Assembly: GCA_965249955.1 (NCBI GenBank)
Contig: OZ252261.1
Span: forward strand, 1-64,000
DNA: 64,000 bases
Direction: 5' to 3'
DNA from: SB11 sp965249955
Lineage (GTDB): Bacteria > Bacteroidota > Bacteroidia > UBA8524
Shown here: one piece after another, positions 52,055-60,699 of the stretch
Layout of the letters: each line of letters begins with the position of its first letter
Numbering within the stretch: the first letter of the stretch is position 1
Made by a program: the position numbers and the translations under genes
Notes under the pieces: model-generated
The model's database searches: none
What the model was told of the DNA's origin: nothing
The model's input: only the letters and a program-made list of their open reading frames with translations

Positions 52055-52651
52055 TTAATCACGCTCTACTTGGTATATTGTACCATCGCCATAAAGTTCT
52101 TGCACTCTTATTTTATCAAAATATAAAGTATCACTAAACGTTTTATCGTACAATTTTTTTACACCGCTCATTGTAGTAGTAGAATATTCGTTAGCTACTG
52201 TTACAACAACAGAGTCTCCCACTGCTATTACACGCAGAAGTGAATAACCTTCGTCAACTTTAATACGATACATATCACCCGCCTTTGGCGTTGCTATATA
52301 ACTTGCTTCTTTTTTATCGTTTTCATTGCTAACTACAACACTCCAAACAACCACTACAACTATTACAAATGAACCTGCAAATTGCCAAATGGGTGGACGT
52401 ACCAAAGCCCTTGCATTTAATCGTTCACGCAAAAGGCTTTCGTTCATTTCTTTCTTTTTGTAGGTTATATCACAGTTACCACAATGTGCAATGGTATATT
52501 TACTATATGGAAACATAGGTATCCAAAATATATGTGCATAGCTAGAAAATGTATGCATACTCATGGCACCTTCGTGTTCGCAATTGGGACACTTTTCGTA
52601 TGGTAAGCCTTCTGAGCCTATTAATGTTGATTTATAGCCGTATACAATCAT
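52055..52651 (-). CDS. Zinc-ribbon protein with one membrane helix, unknown
   Basis: The protein has 198 residues. The N-terminal zinc ribbon has CPNC (about residues 21-24) and CGNC (about 57-60), separated by FWIPMFPYSKYT. A membrane helix lies near residues 91-110 (FAGSFVIVVVVVWSVVVS). The C-terminal domain of about 75 residues is predicted to be outside the cytoplasm (AGDMYRIKVDEGYSLLRVIA). I recognise no named family. The broken RDD gene lies upstream on the same strand. Confidence 0.75.
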   Translation of the reverse strand: MIVYGYKSTLIGSEGLPYEKCPNCEHEGAMSMHTFSSYAHIFWIPMFPYSKYTIAHCGNCDITYKKKEMNESLLRERLNARALVRPPIWQFAGSFVIVVVVVWSVVVSNENDKKEASYIATPKAGDMYRIKVDEGYSLLRVIAVGDSVVVTVANEYSTTTMSGVKKLYDKTFSDTLYFDKIRVQELYGDGTIYQVERD

Positions 52652-52765
52652 TTACTTTTTTTAAAAGCAATATAACCCCAAAACCTATTGGATGTATTTA
52701 CTCTGCATAAATTTTAGTGTTTTATGATTCTTAGTAAACACTGGTTTATCAAAACCAAGAGAGAG

Positions 52766-53226
52766 TTATACTTCGGGTGTAGTGGGTACATCTGTTGTTT
52801 CATCAGCTACCTTGCTGCTATTTTCATCACTATAAGTATGGGTTAGACTAATAACAACAGTTCCTGAAAAAAAATCGTGTAATGCCCTACGTTTTGGATT
52901 TGTGTGTCTGAATAACAGTGATATTATTCCCAAAGAATATTTTATAGCAGAACGAAGCAAAGAAATGAAAATACTAATTCTTTTTCAGGATCAGCATTCT
53001 TACGCACCCTGATTTTGGTGGCATAGTTACCCACAGTACCTCCTAAAGAAACTCCTATTGGTTCGTACAAAAAGAGAATGGCAAAGCAGGTTATTCTCAC
53101 TTCATTTGGTACATTTCTAAACATACTTAGCACAATACTAACCAATGCCATAAAACCAAGAAGTACTAAAACATCAATAAAGGTTGATTTATATCGGTCG
53201 CTTAAATAGGGATAGTAAACAGGCAT
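52766..53226 (-). pseudogene. RDD-family membrane protein gene with a frameshift
   Basis: One ORF (94 codons from 53226) gives RDD-like sequence: MPVYYPYLSDRYKSTFIDVL, and GVSLGGTVGNYATKIRVRKN followed by ADPEKEL. It runs into a stop at 52942. A second frame from about 52960 continues with RSAIKYSLGIISLLF, then NPKRRALHDFFSGTVVI, the expected C-terminal part of RDD proteins. The shift lies near 52950-52960. Joined, the protein would be about 150 residues with three membrane helices. It is either a true mutation or an assembly error. Confidence 0.78.
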
Positions 53227-53302
53227 ATCAGAAAATTTTGTTTAAAAATAGAGAAATATACCCTCTTTAGAGCAGTGTTTCCGAAACAGTATAGTATAAG
53301 AA

Positions 53303-53908
53303 CTATTTAAGTCTCCCCCTAAGGTCGCCAATTAAAAGACCAATTTCACACCCTGCGGTAATATCCTGATGATTAATATTAGTTCTTATTCCTAATGATA
53401 GTCCAACATTCTGTGTAAAATTAAAATCGACAGTTGGGTTTAACACCAAACCTGCAAACCATTTTCGTTCAATATCATACGCATAATAATCACCCGCGAA
53501 AAGTAAAGAAGTACTGTGCTTCTTTTCAAAATTAATAGGACGTTCAATATTGCCATAATTTATACCCGCCCTTAAATCAAACCGTATAAGTTTTGACTCA
53601 TCTTCGTACACCTTCCCCACCATTATTGCACCTGTGGTTATTGATACGAACGGCGGACCATTAGATATAAACCCATGTGGTTTATAATCAGAAGGAATAT
53701 TTTTTGCATCTCTATTTTCATACATTGCTTGGCCTGCAATAGAAAAACCTTTTTTACTTATGTAATGAAAAGATGCTCCAAGAATAAGGTGGGTGCCTTG
53801 CCCATAAGTTAGTTTTAAGTAATACCCATTATTAACTGGATTTTGAAATTGAGCTTTGCCTTCAACTACCAAAAAGAGCATTACTAATAAGAGTAGCCAC
53901 TTGTACAT
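53303..53908 (-). CDS. Secreted beta-barrel-like protein, member of a tandem paralogous pair
   Basis: The protein has 201 residues with the signal peptide MYKWLLLLVMLFLVVEGKAQ. The alternating hydrophobic-polar strands suggest a small outer-membrane barrel: YYLKLTYGQGTHLILGASFH, LIRFDLRAGINYGNIERPIN, and VGLSLGIRTNINHQDITAGC followed by EIGLLIGDLRGRLK. It is clearly homologous to the gene at 53916-54545, from which it is separated by 7 nt. The function is unknown. Confidence 0.75.
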   Translation of the reverse strand: MYKWLLLLVMLFLVVEGKAQFQNPVNNGYYLKLTYGQGTHLILGASFHYISKKGFSIAGQAMYENRDAKNIPSDYKPHGFISNGPPFVSITTGAIMVGKVYEDESKLIRFDLRAGINYGNIERPINFEKKHSTSLLFAGDYYAYDIERKWFAGLVLNPTVDFNFTQNVGLSLGIRTNINHQDITAGCEIGLLIGDLRGRLK

Positions 53909-53915
53909 ATTGCTA

Positions 53916-54545
53916 TTATTTACTTTTCCGAGTTTTGCCTCTCAGGTTGCCTATCAAAAAGCCAACTTCAACTGTTAAAGGAATTTCTTGAGGATTAATG
54001 TTTGCTCTTAAGCCGAGGGAAAGTCCTATATACCTTGTGAATGTGAAGTCGATTGTGGGATTTATTACTATACCAACGAACCACTTTTTCTCCATATCAT
54101 AGTCATAGTTTGGTGATGAAAACAGCTTAAAACCGTAGCTGGGAGAAGGTTCAGGGGGTCGAAATTTAACAGGTCTGGTGATATACCCGTAATTTATTCC
54201 TGCCCTTAAATCAAACCTAATTAGTTTCGATTTTGTATCTCTCACTCTGCCTAGCAAAACTCCACCAGTAATTAGCGTTGTCGAAGGAGGTCCAAAAATA
54301 CCCCCAAATGTTCCACCCTTATAATCTTTGGGCAAGGTATGGGCTTCTTTGGTTTCATAAACACCCTGCACGGCCACCGAATATCCATCTTTAGATATAA
54401 AATGAATTGAAAAACCTGCATTAAAGTGTGTACCTGAACCAATAGTCTCTTTCAGATACAGCCTATCTCCCAAAGGTTTCTGAAGTTGGGCACACAGCGT
54501 TAACCCTATTAAAGCATGAATTGTAAACAGTGTGAGTTTTTTCAA
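53916..54545 (-). CDS. Secreted beta-barrel-like protein, member of a tandem paralogous pair
   Basis: The protein has 209 residues with the signal peptide MKKLTLFTIHALIGLTLCAQ. It shares with its downstream neighbour the blocks LYLKETIGSGTHFNAGFSIH, SKLIRFDLRAGINYGYITRP, KKWFVGIVINPTIDFTFTRY and IGLSLGLRANINPQEIPLTV with EVGFLIGNLRG. A recent tandem duplication is likely, with the two genes in one operon. A porin-like or structural outer-membrane role is inferred from the strand pattern only. Confidence 0.75.
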   Translation of the reverse strand: MKKLTLFTIHALIGLTLCAQLQKPLGDRLYLKETIGSGTHFNAGFSIHFISKDGYSVAVQGVYETKEAHTLPKDYKGGTFGGIFGPPSTTLITGGVLLGRVRDTKSKLIRFDLRAGINYGYITRPVKFRPPEPSPSYGFKLFSSPNYDYDMEKKWFVGIVINPTIDFTFTRYIGLSLGLRANINPQEIPLTVEVGFLIGNLRGKTRKSK

Positions 54546-54642
54546 AAGCTTGATTTAAGTTTTGAAATTTAAACCCGTAATAGCTAATAGCAGTTGCAAT
54601 AAATGCAATACACCGCTTTAGTTTTAGTAAAAAGTGCAAAAA

Positions 54643-54674
54643 AAATCCTACTCTAAACCAGAGCAGGATTTTTT
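54643..54674. terminator. Bidirectional terminator
   Basis: The stem ATCCTACTCT / AGAGCAGGAT (one mismatch) is flanked by A8 and T6 runs. It follows pyrH on the minus strand. Confidence 0.85.
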
Positions 54675-54696
54675 AGATATCGATAAGATGTAACGC

Positions 54697-55419
54697 TTAT
54701 GCTTTTACCAATGTACCCACTTTTTCACCTTTAACAAGGTTTATAAAGTTGTCTTTCTTGTTCATATCAAAAACAATAATGGGTAATTTATTTTCTTGGC
54801 AAAGTGTAATGGCCGTTAAGTCCATCACATTTAAGCCTTTTTGGTATACTTCACTATATGTTACTTCTTCATAGCGTGTAGCTGTTGGGTCTTTTTCAGG
54901 GTCGGCAGTATAAATACCGTCAACTCGTGTGCCTTTTAGCACCACGTCGGCTTCAATCTCAACAGCACGCAATGATGCTGCTGTATCGGTAGTGAAGTAT
55001 GGGTTGCCGGTACCTGCTCCAAATATTACTACTCTACCCTTTTCAAGGTGACGCATAGCACGGCGGCGTATAAAAGGCTCGCAAATTTGTTCCATTTTTA
55101 TGGCACTTAATAGGCGGGTTTTAAGACCTAAAGTTTCTATAGCACCTTGTAGTGCCATAGCATTTATTACGGTGGCCAGCATCCCCATGTAATCGCCCTG
55201 CGCACGATCAACTAAACCGCCTTGTACTCCTTGTACTCCTCTAAAAATGTTTCCGCCACCTATTACTACGGCAACTTCAACACCTATATTTACAACATCT
55301 AAAATTTCTTGTGCGTATTGTTCTAATATTTTAGGGTCTATGCCATAGCTTTGGCTTCCCATAAGCGATTCACCACTTAGTTTAAGCAGCACCCTTTTAT
55401 ACTTTACTGTTTGGCTCAT
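54697..55419 (-). CDS. pyrH: UMP kinase
   Basis: The enzyme phosphorylates UMP to UDP in pyrimidine nucleotide synthesis. The protein has 240 residues of the amino-acid-kinase fold. Visible motifs are RVLLKLSGESLMGSQSYGID, VAVVIGGGNIFRGVQGVQGG, GRVVIFGAGTGNPYFTTDTA and VLKGTRVDGIYTADPEKDPT. It follows tsf, as in many bacteria. A strong terminator lies between tsf and pyrH, so pyrH may have its own promoter or depend on read-through. Confidence 0.96.
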   Translation of the reverse strand: MSQTVKYKRVLLKLSGESLMGSQSYGIDPKILEQYAQEILDVVNIGVEVAVVIGGGNIFRGVQGVQGGLVDRAQGDYMGMLATVINAMALQGAIETLGLKTRLLSAIKMEQICEPFIRRRAMRHLEKGRVVIFGAGTGNPYFTTDTAASLRAVEIEADVVLKGTRVDGIYTADPEKDPTATRYEEVTYSEVYQKGLNVMDLTAITLCQENKLPIIVFDMNKKDNFINLVKGEKVGTLVKA

Positions 55420-55442
55420 AGTTGGTTATAGATTGGAATGGT

Positions 55443-55470
55443 CAAAAAAAATCCCGCCGAAGCGGGATTA
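55443..55470 (-). terminator. Terminator between tsf and pyrH
   Basis: On the minus strand AATCCCGC, loop TTCG, GCGGGATT and then T7. An 8-bp stem with a stable UUCG tetraloop and a U tract is a classical strong terminator. Confidence 0.9.
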
Positions 55471-55488
55471 AATATATTTAAAAAAATG

Positions 55489-56322
55489 TTACTTGCCAAT
55501 TTCCACTCGCTTAAAAGCGGTAACGGTAAGTCCTTTTTCAACGCTATCCAACATTTGACGGATAGATTTGCTATTGTCTTTTACAAACTCTTGATTAAGT
55601 AGAGTAGATTCTTTGTAAAACTTGTTAAGTTTTCCTTCAGCTATTCTATCCAACATGTTATCAGGCTTGCCTTCTGCACGAGCTTGCTCACGAGCAATCT
55701 CCATTTCACGGTTGATAAGATCGGTAGCTATATCTTCTTTATCAAGGGCTACAGGGCGCATTGCTGCTATTTGCATAGTAACATCTTTTGCAGCTTCTGC
55801 AACATTATCGTTAGCAGGTTTATTAAGTGCTACTAACACACCCAATTTATTGTTAAGGTGTATATAACTAGCTATTGATTCACCTGTAAGTTTTTCGTAG
55901 CTAGAGATTTCTATTTTCTCGCCAATTTTACCCACCATATCAGTAATATGGTCTTGTATTGGACGACCGTCAAGCTCAAGAGCTAATAACTCTTCAAGGC
56001 TATTGGGTTGTTTTTCAAGTGCTAATGCTGCAAACTTATTTGCAGTTGCTATAAACTCTTCGTTTTTACCCACAAAGTCAGTTTCACAATTAAGTGCTAC
56101 CATTACACCTGTTTTGTTATCAGGCGTAATTGCTATGGCTACTGCACCTTCGGCAGCATCACGGCCAGCACGGCTAGCAGAAACTTTTTGTCCTTTTTTA
56201 CGAAGAATATCTATTGCTGCTTCAAAGTCGCCATTGGCTTCTTCAAGAGCTTTTTTACAATCCATCATCCCTGCACCGGTACTTTGGCGCAGTTTATTTA
56301 CTTCAGCAGCAGAAATTGCCAT
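55489..56322 (-). CDS. tsf: Elongation factor Ts
   Basis: The protein recycles EF-Tu by exchanging GDP for GTP. It has 277 residues. The N-terminal UBA-like domain has VNKLRQSTGAGMMDCKKALE. The conserved core TGVMVALNCETDFVGKNEEF follows, then dimerisation-domain sequence and FKRVEIGK at the end. It follows rpsB by 77 nt, the usual order, and is ended by a UUCG terminator. Confidence 0.97.
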   Translation of the reverse strand: MAISAAEVNKLRQSTGAGMMDCKKALEEANGDFEAAIDILRKKGQKVSASRAGRDAAEGAVAIAITPDNKTGVMVALNCETDFVGKNEEFIATANKFAALALEKQPNSLEELLALELDGRPIQDHITDMVGKIGEKIEISSYEKLTGESIASYIHLNNKLGVLVALNKPANDNVAEAAKDVTMQIAAMRPVALDKEDIATDLINREMEIAREQARAEGKPDNMLDRIAEGKLNKFYKESTLLNQEFVKDNSKSIRQMLDSVEKGLTVTAFKRVEIGK

Positions 56323-56399
56323 CTTTTATAATGTGTTTTTACTAAAATTAAACAATCAAGAAATTGGTGCGAATATGACGAAGTAGTATTACTTCAATA

Positions 56400-57173
56400 T
56401 TATTCTGCAGAAACTTCTTCGCTTTTCTTGTCTTCTTGTATTTTTTCTTCTTTGGCTTTTTCTGCCTCAGTTTCCTCTTTTTCGCGTTTACGTTCCTGCA
56501 AACCTTCTGCTATTGCATCGGTAAGTGTTTTGGTGATTAAAGCAATAGATTTTGCTGCATCATCATTAGCAGGTATTGGGAAATCGATATTTGTAGGATC
56601 AGAGTTTGTATCTACTATACCAAAGATGGGGATATTAAGGCGCATAGCTTCTGCTACTGCAATATGCTCACGTTTTACGTCCACTATAAATAGTGCTGCA
56701 GGTAAACGGTTCATATCTTCGATACCACCTAAAACATTGTTAAGTTTCAATTTTTCACGATCCATCATCAAACGCTCTTTTTTAGAGATGTTTGCATAAG
56801 TGCCGTCTTTTGAAAACTTATCGATGTTTTGCATCTTTTTGATTGACTTGCGCACAGTGGCAAAGTTAGTCATCATACCACCCAACCAACGTTCAGCTGC
56901 ATAAGGCATGTTAACGCGAGCTGCTTCGGTAGCAATAATTTCTTTTGCTTGTTTTTTGGTAGCAACAAACAATACTTTACGGCCTGATTTTACAATGTTT
57001 TTCATGGCAGCGGCAGCCTCGTCCAATTTGGCTTTGGTTTTGTTTACATCAATAAGATGTATACCGTTTTGTTCCATGAATATAAAGGGAGCCATGCGGG
57101 GATTCCACTTTTTGGTAAGGTGACCAAAGTGTACACCTGCATCCAATAAATCTTGTATAGAGATATTTGACAT
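56400..57173 (-). CDS. rpsB: 30S ribosomal protein S2
   Basis: The protein has 257 residues with typical S2 sequence: DLLDAGVHFGHLTKKWNPRM, GRKVLFVATKKQAKEII, AERWLGGMMTNFATVRKSIK, and PIFGIVDTNSDPTNIDFPIP with ANDDA. A charged tail rich in Glu and Lys follows (about residues 230-257), as in other Bacteroidota. It follows rpsI by 18 nt in the ribosomal operon. Confidence 0.98.
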   Translation of the reverse strand: MSNISIQDLLDAGVHFGHLTKKWNPRMAPFIFMEQNGIHLIDVNKTKAKLDEAAAAMKNIVKSGRKVLFVATKKQAKEIIATEAARVNMPYAAERWLGGMMTNFATVRKSIKKMQNIDKFSKDGTYANISKKERLMMDREKLKLNNVLGGIEDMNRLPAALFIVDVKREHIAVAEAMRLNIPIFGIVDTNSDPTNIDFPIPANDDAAKSIALITKTLTDAIAEGLQERKREKEETEAEKAKEEKIQEDKKSEEVSAE

Positions 57174-57191
57174 TTTTTCGTGTAATAAATA

Positions 57192-57578
57192 TTAACGCTT
57201 GCTGAATTGGAATTTTTTCCTTGCTTTTTTCTGACCTGGTTTTTTACGTTCAACCATACGAGAGTCGCGAGTAAGCAATCCGTCTTTTTTCAAAAGCGGG
57301 CGATTTTCTGCATCAACTTCACATAGTGCACGAGATATACCCAACCTCACAGCCTCAGCTTGTCCGCTGCTTCCGCCACCGCGTACAGTAACTTTAACAT
57401 CAAACTGACCTAATGTATTGGTTAGTTCGAAAGGCAAATTCACTTGGTAGTGAAGTGTAGAGGCCAAGAAATAATCTTTTATATCTTTTTTGTTTATAGT
57501 AATAGAACCATTACCCGGTTGTATATACACACGTGCAATAGCTGTTTTTCTTCTGCCTACTTTATTAATAGCGCTCAT
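57192..57578 (-). CDS. rpsI: 30S ribosomal protein S9
   Basis: The protein has 128 residues. It begins NKVGRRKTAIARVYIQPGNG and has VTVRGGGSSGQAEAVRLGIS and the basic C-terminal tail KKPGQKKARKKFQFSKR, which reaches the P-site tRNA. It starts 3 nt after rplM, in the conserved rplM-rpsI pair. Confidence 0.98.
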   Translation of the reverse strand: MSAINKVGRRKTAIARVYIQPGNGSITINKKDIKDYFLASTLHYQVNLPFELTNTLGQFDVKVTVRGGGSSGQAEAVRLGISRALCEVDAENRPLLKKDGLLTRDSRMVERKKPGQKKARKKFQFSKR

Positions 57579-57581
57579 GTA

Positions 57582-58025
57582 TTACAGTTTAATTTCTTTT
57601 GGTTGTTGTGCTTGGTGTGGGTGCTCCGAACCAGCATATACGTATAAGTTACCACCTATTGCGCTACCCAATCTGTTTTTGGGCAACATGCGGCGTACAG
57701 CTTTTTCTACTATTGCGGTAGGTTTTTTTGCCATTAATGCTTTTGCAGTAATGAAACTTTGACCACCGGGGTACTCGCTGTAGCTAACGTATTGCTTATC
57801 GTTCATTTTATTGCCGGTAAGTTTTATCTTCTCAGCATTGATAACAATAACATTATCACCACAATCTACGTGAGGGGTGAAATCTGGTTTGTGCTTGCCA
57901 CGAATAATTTTGGCAACTTCTGAAGCAAATCGCCCCAACACTTTATCTTCAGCGTCTACCAATATCCAACCCTTTTTAACAGTGGCTGCATTGGCTGAAA
58001 CTGTTTTGTAACTTAGCGTATTCAC
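57582..58025 (-). CDS. rplM: 50S ribosomal protein L13
   Basis: The protein has 147 residues. It starts at GTG (MNTLSYKTVSANAATVKKGW), a beginning typical for Bacteroidota L13. Other signatures are ILVDAEDKVLGRFASEVAKI, and GDNVIVINAEKIKLTGNK. It is the first gene of the rplM-rpsI-rpsB-tsf unit, with a full -33/-7 promoter about 30 nt upstream. Confidence 0.98.
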   Translation of the reverse strand: MNTLSYKTVSANAATVKKGWILVDAEDKVLGRFASEVAKIIRGKHKPDFTPHVDCGDNVIVINAEKIKLTGNKMNDKQYVSYSEYPGGQSFITAKALMAKKPTAIVEKAVRRMLPKNRLGSAIGGNLYVYAGSEHPHQAQQPKEIKL

Positions 58026-58054
58026 AGTTGTTTACTTTGATTTTTTAAGGACGG

Positions 58055-58085
58055 CAAAGATAGGGAGATGTTTTGTAAATGCAAA
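58055..58085 (-). promoter_or_regulatory. Complete Bacteroidota promoter of the rplM operon
   Basis: On the minus strand TTTG (58082-58085), a 19-nt spacer and TATCTTTG (58055-58062). This matches the TTTG / TAnnTTTG consensus with standard spacing. Transcription should begin near 58050. Confidence 0.8.
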
Positions 58086-58127
58086 ACATGCGTTTGATAA
58101 TTTTTTCTCCATAATCATATTAATCTT

Positions 58128-58161
58128 AAACCCTTGCGCAAACAGGCACTTACAAGGGTTT
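58128..58161 (-). terminator. Hairpin downstream of the broken secreted-protein gene
   Basis: The stem AAACCCTTG / CAAGGGTTT has a 16-nt loop and lies about 50 nt after the stop at 58209 on the minus strand. Confidence 0.55.
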
Positions 58162-58208
58162 TGAAATTGTTAATGCGTTTACAAAAAATTATAGATCGAT
58201 GAACAAAT

Positions 58209-59078
58209 TTAAGGCAATTGTAAAAAAGTTTCAAAAGGTAATAGCTTTTGACGAATTATTGTAAGCACTGCATAATACTTTCTTCTATACCTAAATGTAA
58301 TAGGATGTATTTCTTTACTAAAGTTTCCAGCAGCATCCATTGCTTGTACAGTGCCACGAAATTTATCTCCATAATCAAGTTTAAAAAGATAGAATAGCCC
58401 ATTTGTTCCTAAGGAGACTAATTTATCTTCTGCTACCACTAAAGTAGGGCAATAATATGTATAGGTTGTTGTATCTCCTTTTCGCTTAATTGTAAATTAA
58501 AAAATCAAAGCACCGCTATCAAATATTTTATGCTTAAACAATATTTGATTAGTGGGGTAACAATATCCAGCCCCCACTTTCTTTTTAATTTTGGTTAACT
58601 GTTTTGAAAAGGATGGTTTTGATAAATCTATACCTTCTGTTTTCCACACACCAAACGCTGCTTTAGGGTTAAAAACATCATTTTCATATTTTCTTAATTG
58701 AATACTAAAAAGTGATGAAATTATCCCACTATCAATTAATATATCGCTAAAATCAATTGTATAGTTTGAATACTCACGTAATAATTTTACAGGTCTGTAA
58801 ATTAGCTGATGGATATTAGAGTCATTCAGTATTACTTCTATACACTTTAGCTGTATTACCTCTCTGTTATGAAAAATACTTACTGTACTATCAGAGCTAA
58901 ACACACTGACATACTTACAAGCATTTCCATATAAAGTTATAATAAAAGTAGGATTGGCAGGTAAAGGCTTATTTGGCGGTGGCCATATTTCTATATACCC
59001 TGTTATGCAAGCCGCATTTATGCGTGTTGCAAAAAAAACACAGAAGCATAGCAGTAAAAGGAATAAATTAAAGCGCAT
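58209..59078 (-). pseudogene. Secreted protein gene interrupted by an in-frame TAA
   Basis: From the ATG at 59078 a signal peptide (MRFNLFLLLLCFCVFFATRI, then NAACITG) starts a 193-codon frame that stops at TAA 58497-58499 after FDSGALIF. The same frame stays open for another 95 codons: FTIKRKGDTTTYTYYCPTLV, then VSLGTNGLFYLFKLDYGDKF, and on to LQLP at 58209. The second part looks like normal coding sequence. I read the whole as one gene of about 290 codons split by a nonsense codon. The family is unknown. Confidence 0.6.
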
Positions 59079-59127
59079 TTAAAGTTTAAACGCAAACTGC
59101 TATATCTACAGTATTGAAATGTAAGCT

Positions 59128-60624
59128 CTATCTCACCACTTTTCGGTTTTGCTTCCAGTTGCTAATACCTTGTTGTGTGGTTTGGGTATCATCAGTTGTA
59201 GCATTACCTTTATTTGCTTCGTTATATATATAGGCGGCTATGGCGGCTACCTTTTCAGCATCTTCGGTTTGGTTGTTTAGCTTATCAGGGGTAAAGTACT
59301 GGGCTATAAAGTGGGTATCAAAATTTCCTGATACATAAGCAGGATGCTGCATGGCAAATGTTCCAAAAGGCAAGGTGGTTTCTATACCCGATATTTGATA
59401 ATCGTTTATAGCTCTTATCATGCGTTCTATGGCTTCGGCACGAGTTTTACCGTAAGTAACCAATTTGGCTATCATAGGATCGTAATAAATGGGTATATCC
59501 ATGCCTTCCTCATAGCTATTGTCTACACGTACGCCAACACCTTCGGGTAGGTGGTAACGCTCTAGGGTACCTATATCGGGCAAAAAGTTATTGGCAGGGT
59601 CTTCGGCACATACGCGTAGTTCTATGGCGTGTCCGTTTATTTTAAGGTCTTCTTGACTAAAGCTCAGTTTTTCGCCCATGGCTACTTTTATCTGTTCTTT
59701 AACCAAATCAAGCCCTGTAATCATTTCGGTAACGGGGTGCTCTACCTGCAAGCGGGTATTCATTTCTAAGAAATAGAAATTGAGTTTATCATCCACCAAA
59801 AACTCTACCGTACCTGCACTAAAATAGTTACAGGCTTTGGCTACGTTAACGGCTGCTTGCCCCATTTTTTCTCTTACTTCGGGCGTAAGGCAACTGCTGG
59901 GTGCTTCTTCCACCAATTTTTGGTGGCGGCGTTGTATGCTGCATTCTCTCTCGAAAAGATATACCACATTGCCGTGTTGGTCGCCCAACAATTGTATTTC
60001 TATATGCTTGGGTGAGGCTACAAATTTTTCTATAAATACGCTACCATCGCCAAAGCTGGTGGTGGCTTCGCTTATAGCCATATTCATTTGCTGCTCAAGC
60101 TCGGCTTCATTCTCAACGGTACGCATACCTTTACCTCCCCCACCTGCTGATGCTTTTATAAGCACGGGATATCCCACTTCACCGGCAATTTTTTTGGCTT
60201 CGGCTACATCGCTAATGGCGTAATCTATACCGGGTACCATAGGCACGTCAAACTTTTTAACAGCTTGCTTTGCTCCTATTTTGCTACCCATTACTTCCAT
60301 CGACTCTGCCGAAGGGCCTATAAATATCAATCCTGCATTTTTTACTTTGCGAGCAAAATCAGCATTTTCTGATAAAAAACCATACCCCGGGTGTATGGCA
60401 TCGACGCCTATGCGTAGTGATTCTTCTATTATTTTATCACCTAAAAGATATGATTGTGCCGAAGGTGGAGGGCCTAAAAATATGGCTTCATCAGCATAGC
60501 GTACGTGTAAAGCATTTCTATCGGCCTCGCTATATACTGCTACTGTTTTTATGCCCATTTCGCGGGCACTTTTCATCACCCTAATGGCTATTTCACCTCG
60601 GTTGGCTACAAGTATCTTTTTCAT
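59128..60624 (-). CDS. Biotin carboxylase subunit of an acyl-CoA carboxylase
   Basis: The enzyme carboxylates biotin with ATP and bicarbonate. The protein has 498 residues. Its N-terminal domain starts KKILVANRGEIAIRVMKSAR and has DAIHPGYGFLSENADFA. The ATP-grasp loop is IKASAGGGGKGMRTV. Catalytic regions are HIEIQLLGDQHGNVVYLFER, ECSIQRRHQKLVEE and MNTRLQVEHPVTE. No biotin-carrier domain is attached. The sequence is as close to propionyl-CoA carboxylase-type subunits as to AccC, and no accB or carboxyltransferase gene is adjacent, so the acyl substrate is open. Confidence 0.93.
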   Translation of the reverse strand: MKKILVANRGEIAIRVMKSAREMGIKTVAVYSEADRNALHVRYADEAIFLGPPPSAQSYLLGDKIIEESLRIGVDAIHPGYGFLSENADFARKVKNAGLIFIGPSAESMEVMGSKIGAKQAVKKFDVPMVPGIDYAISDVAEAKKIAGEVGYPVLIKASAGGGGKGMRTVENEAELEQQMNMAISEATTSFGDGSVFIEKFVASPKHIEIQLLGDQHGNVVYLFERECSIQRRHQKLVEEAPSSCLTPEVREKMGQAAVNVAKACNYFSAGTVEFLVDDKLNFYFLEMNTRLQVEHPVTEMITGLDLVKEQIKVAMGEKLSFSQEDLKINGHAIELRVCAEDPANNFLPDIGTLERYHLPEGVGVRVDNSYEEGMDIPIYYDPMIAKLVTYGKTRAEAIERMIRAINDYQISGIETTLPFGTFAMQHPAYVSGNFDTHFIAQYFTPDKLNNQTEDAEKVAAIAAYIYNEANKGNATTDDTQTTQQGISNWKQNRKVVR

Positions 60625-60653
60625 TGATTGGGAGTAAAATGTAAAATGAAATT

Positions 60654-60677
60654 CGCCCCTTAAGTAAAAAAGGGGCG
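60654..60677 (-). terminator. Hairpin between the TerB-like gene and the biotin carboxylase gene
   Basis: CGCCCCTT and its complement AAGGGGCG have an 8-nt loop. It lies downstream of the gene ending at 60700 on the minus strand. The T tract is weak. Confidence 0.55.
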
Positions 60678-60699
60678 TACTATTTTTGGTTTGTTACTA

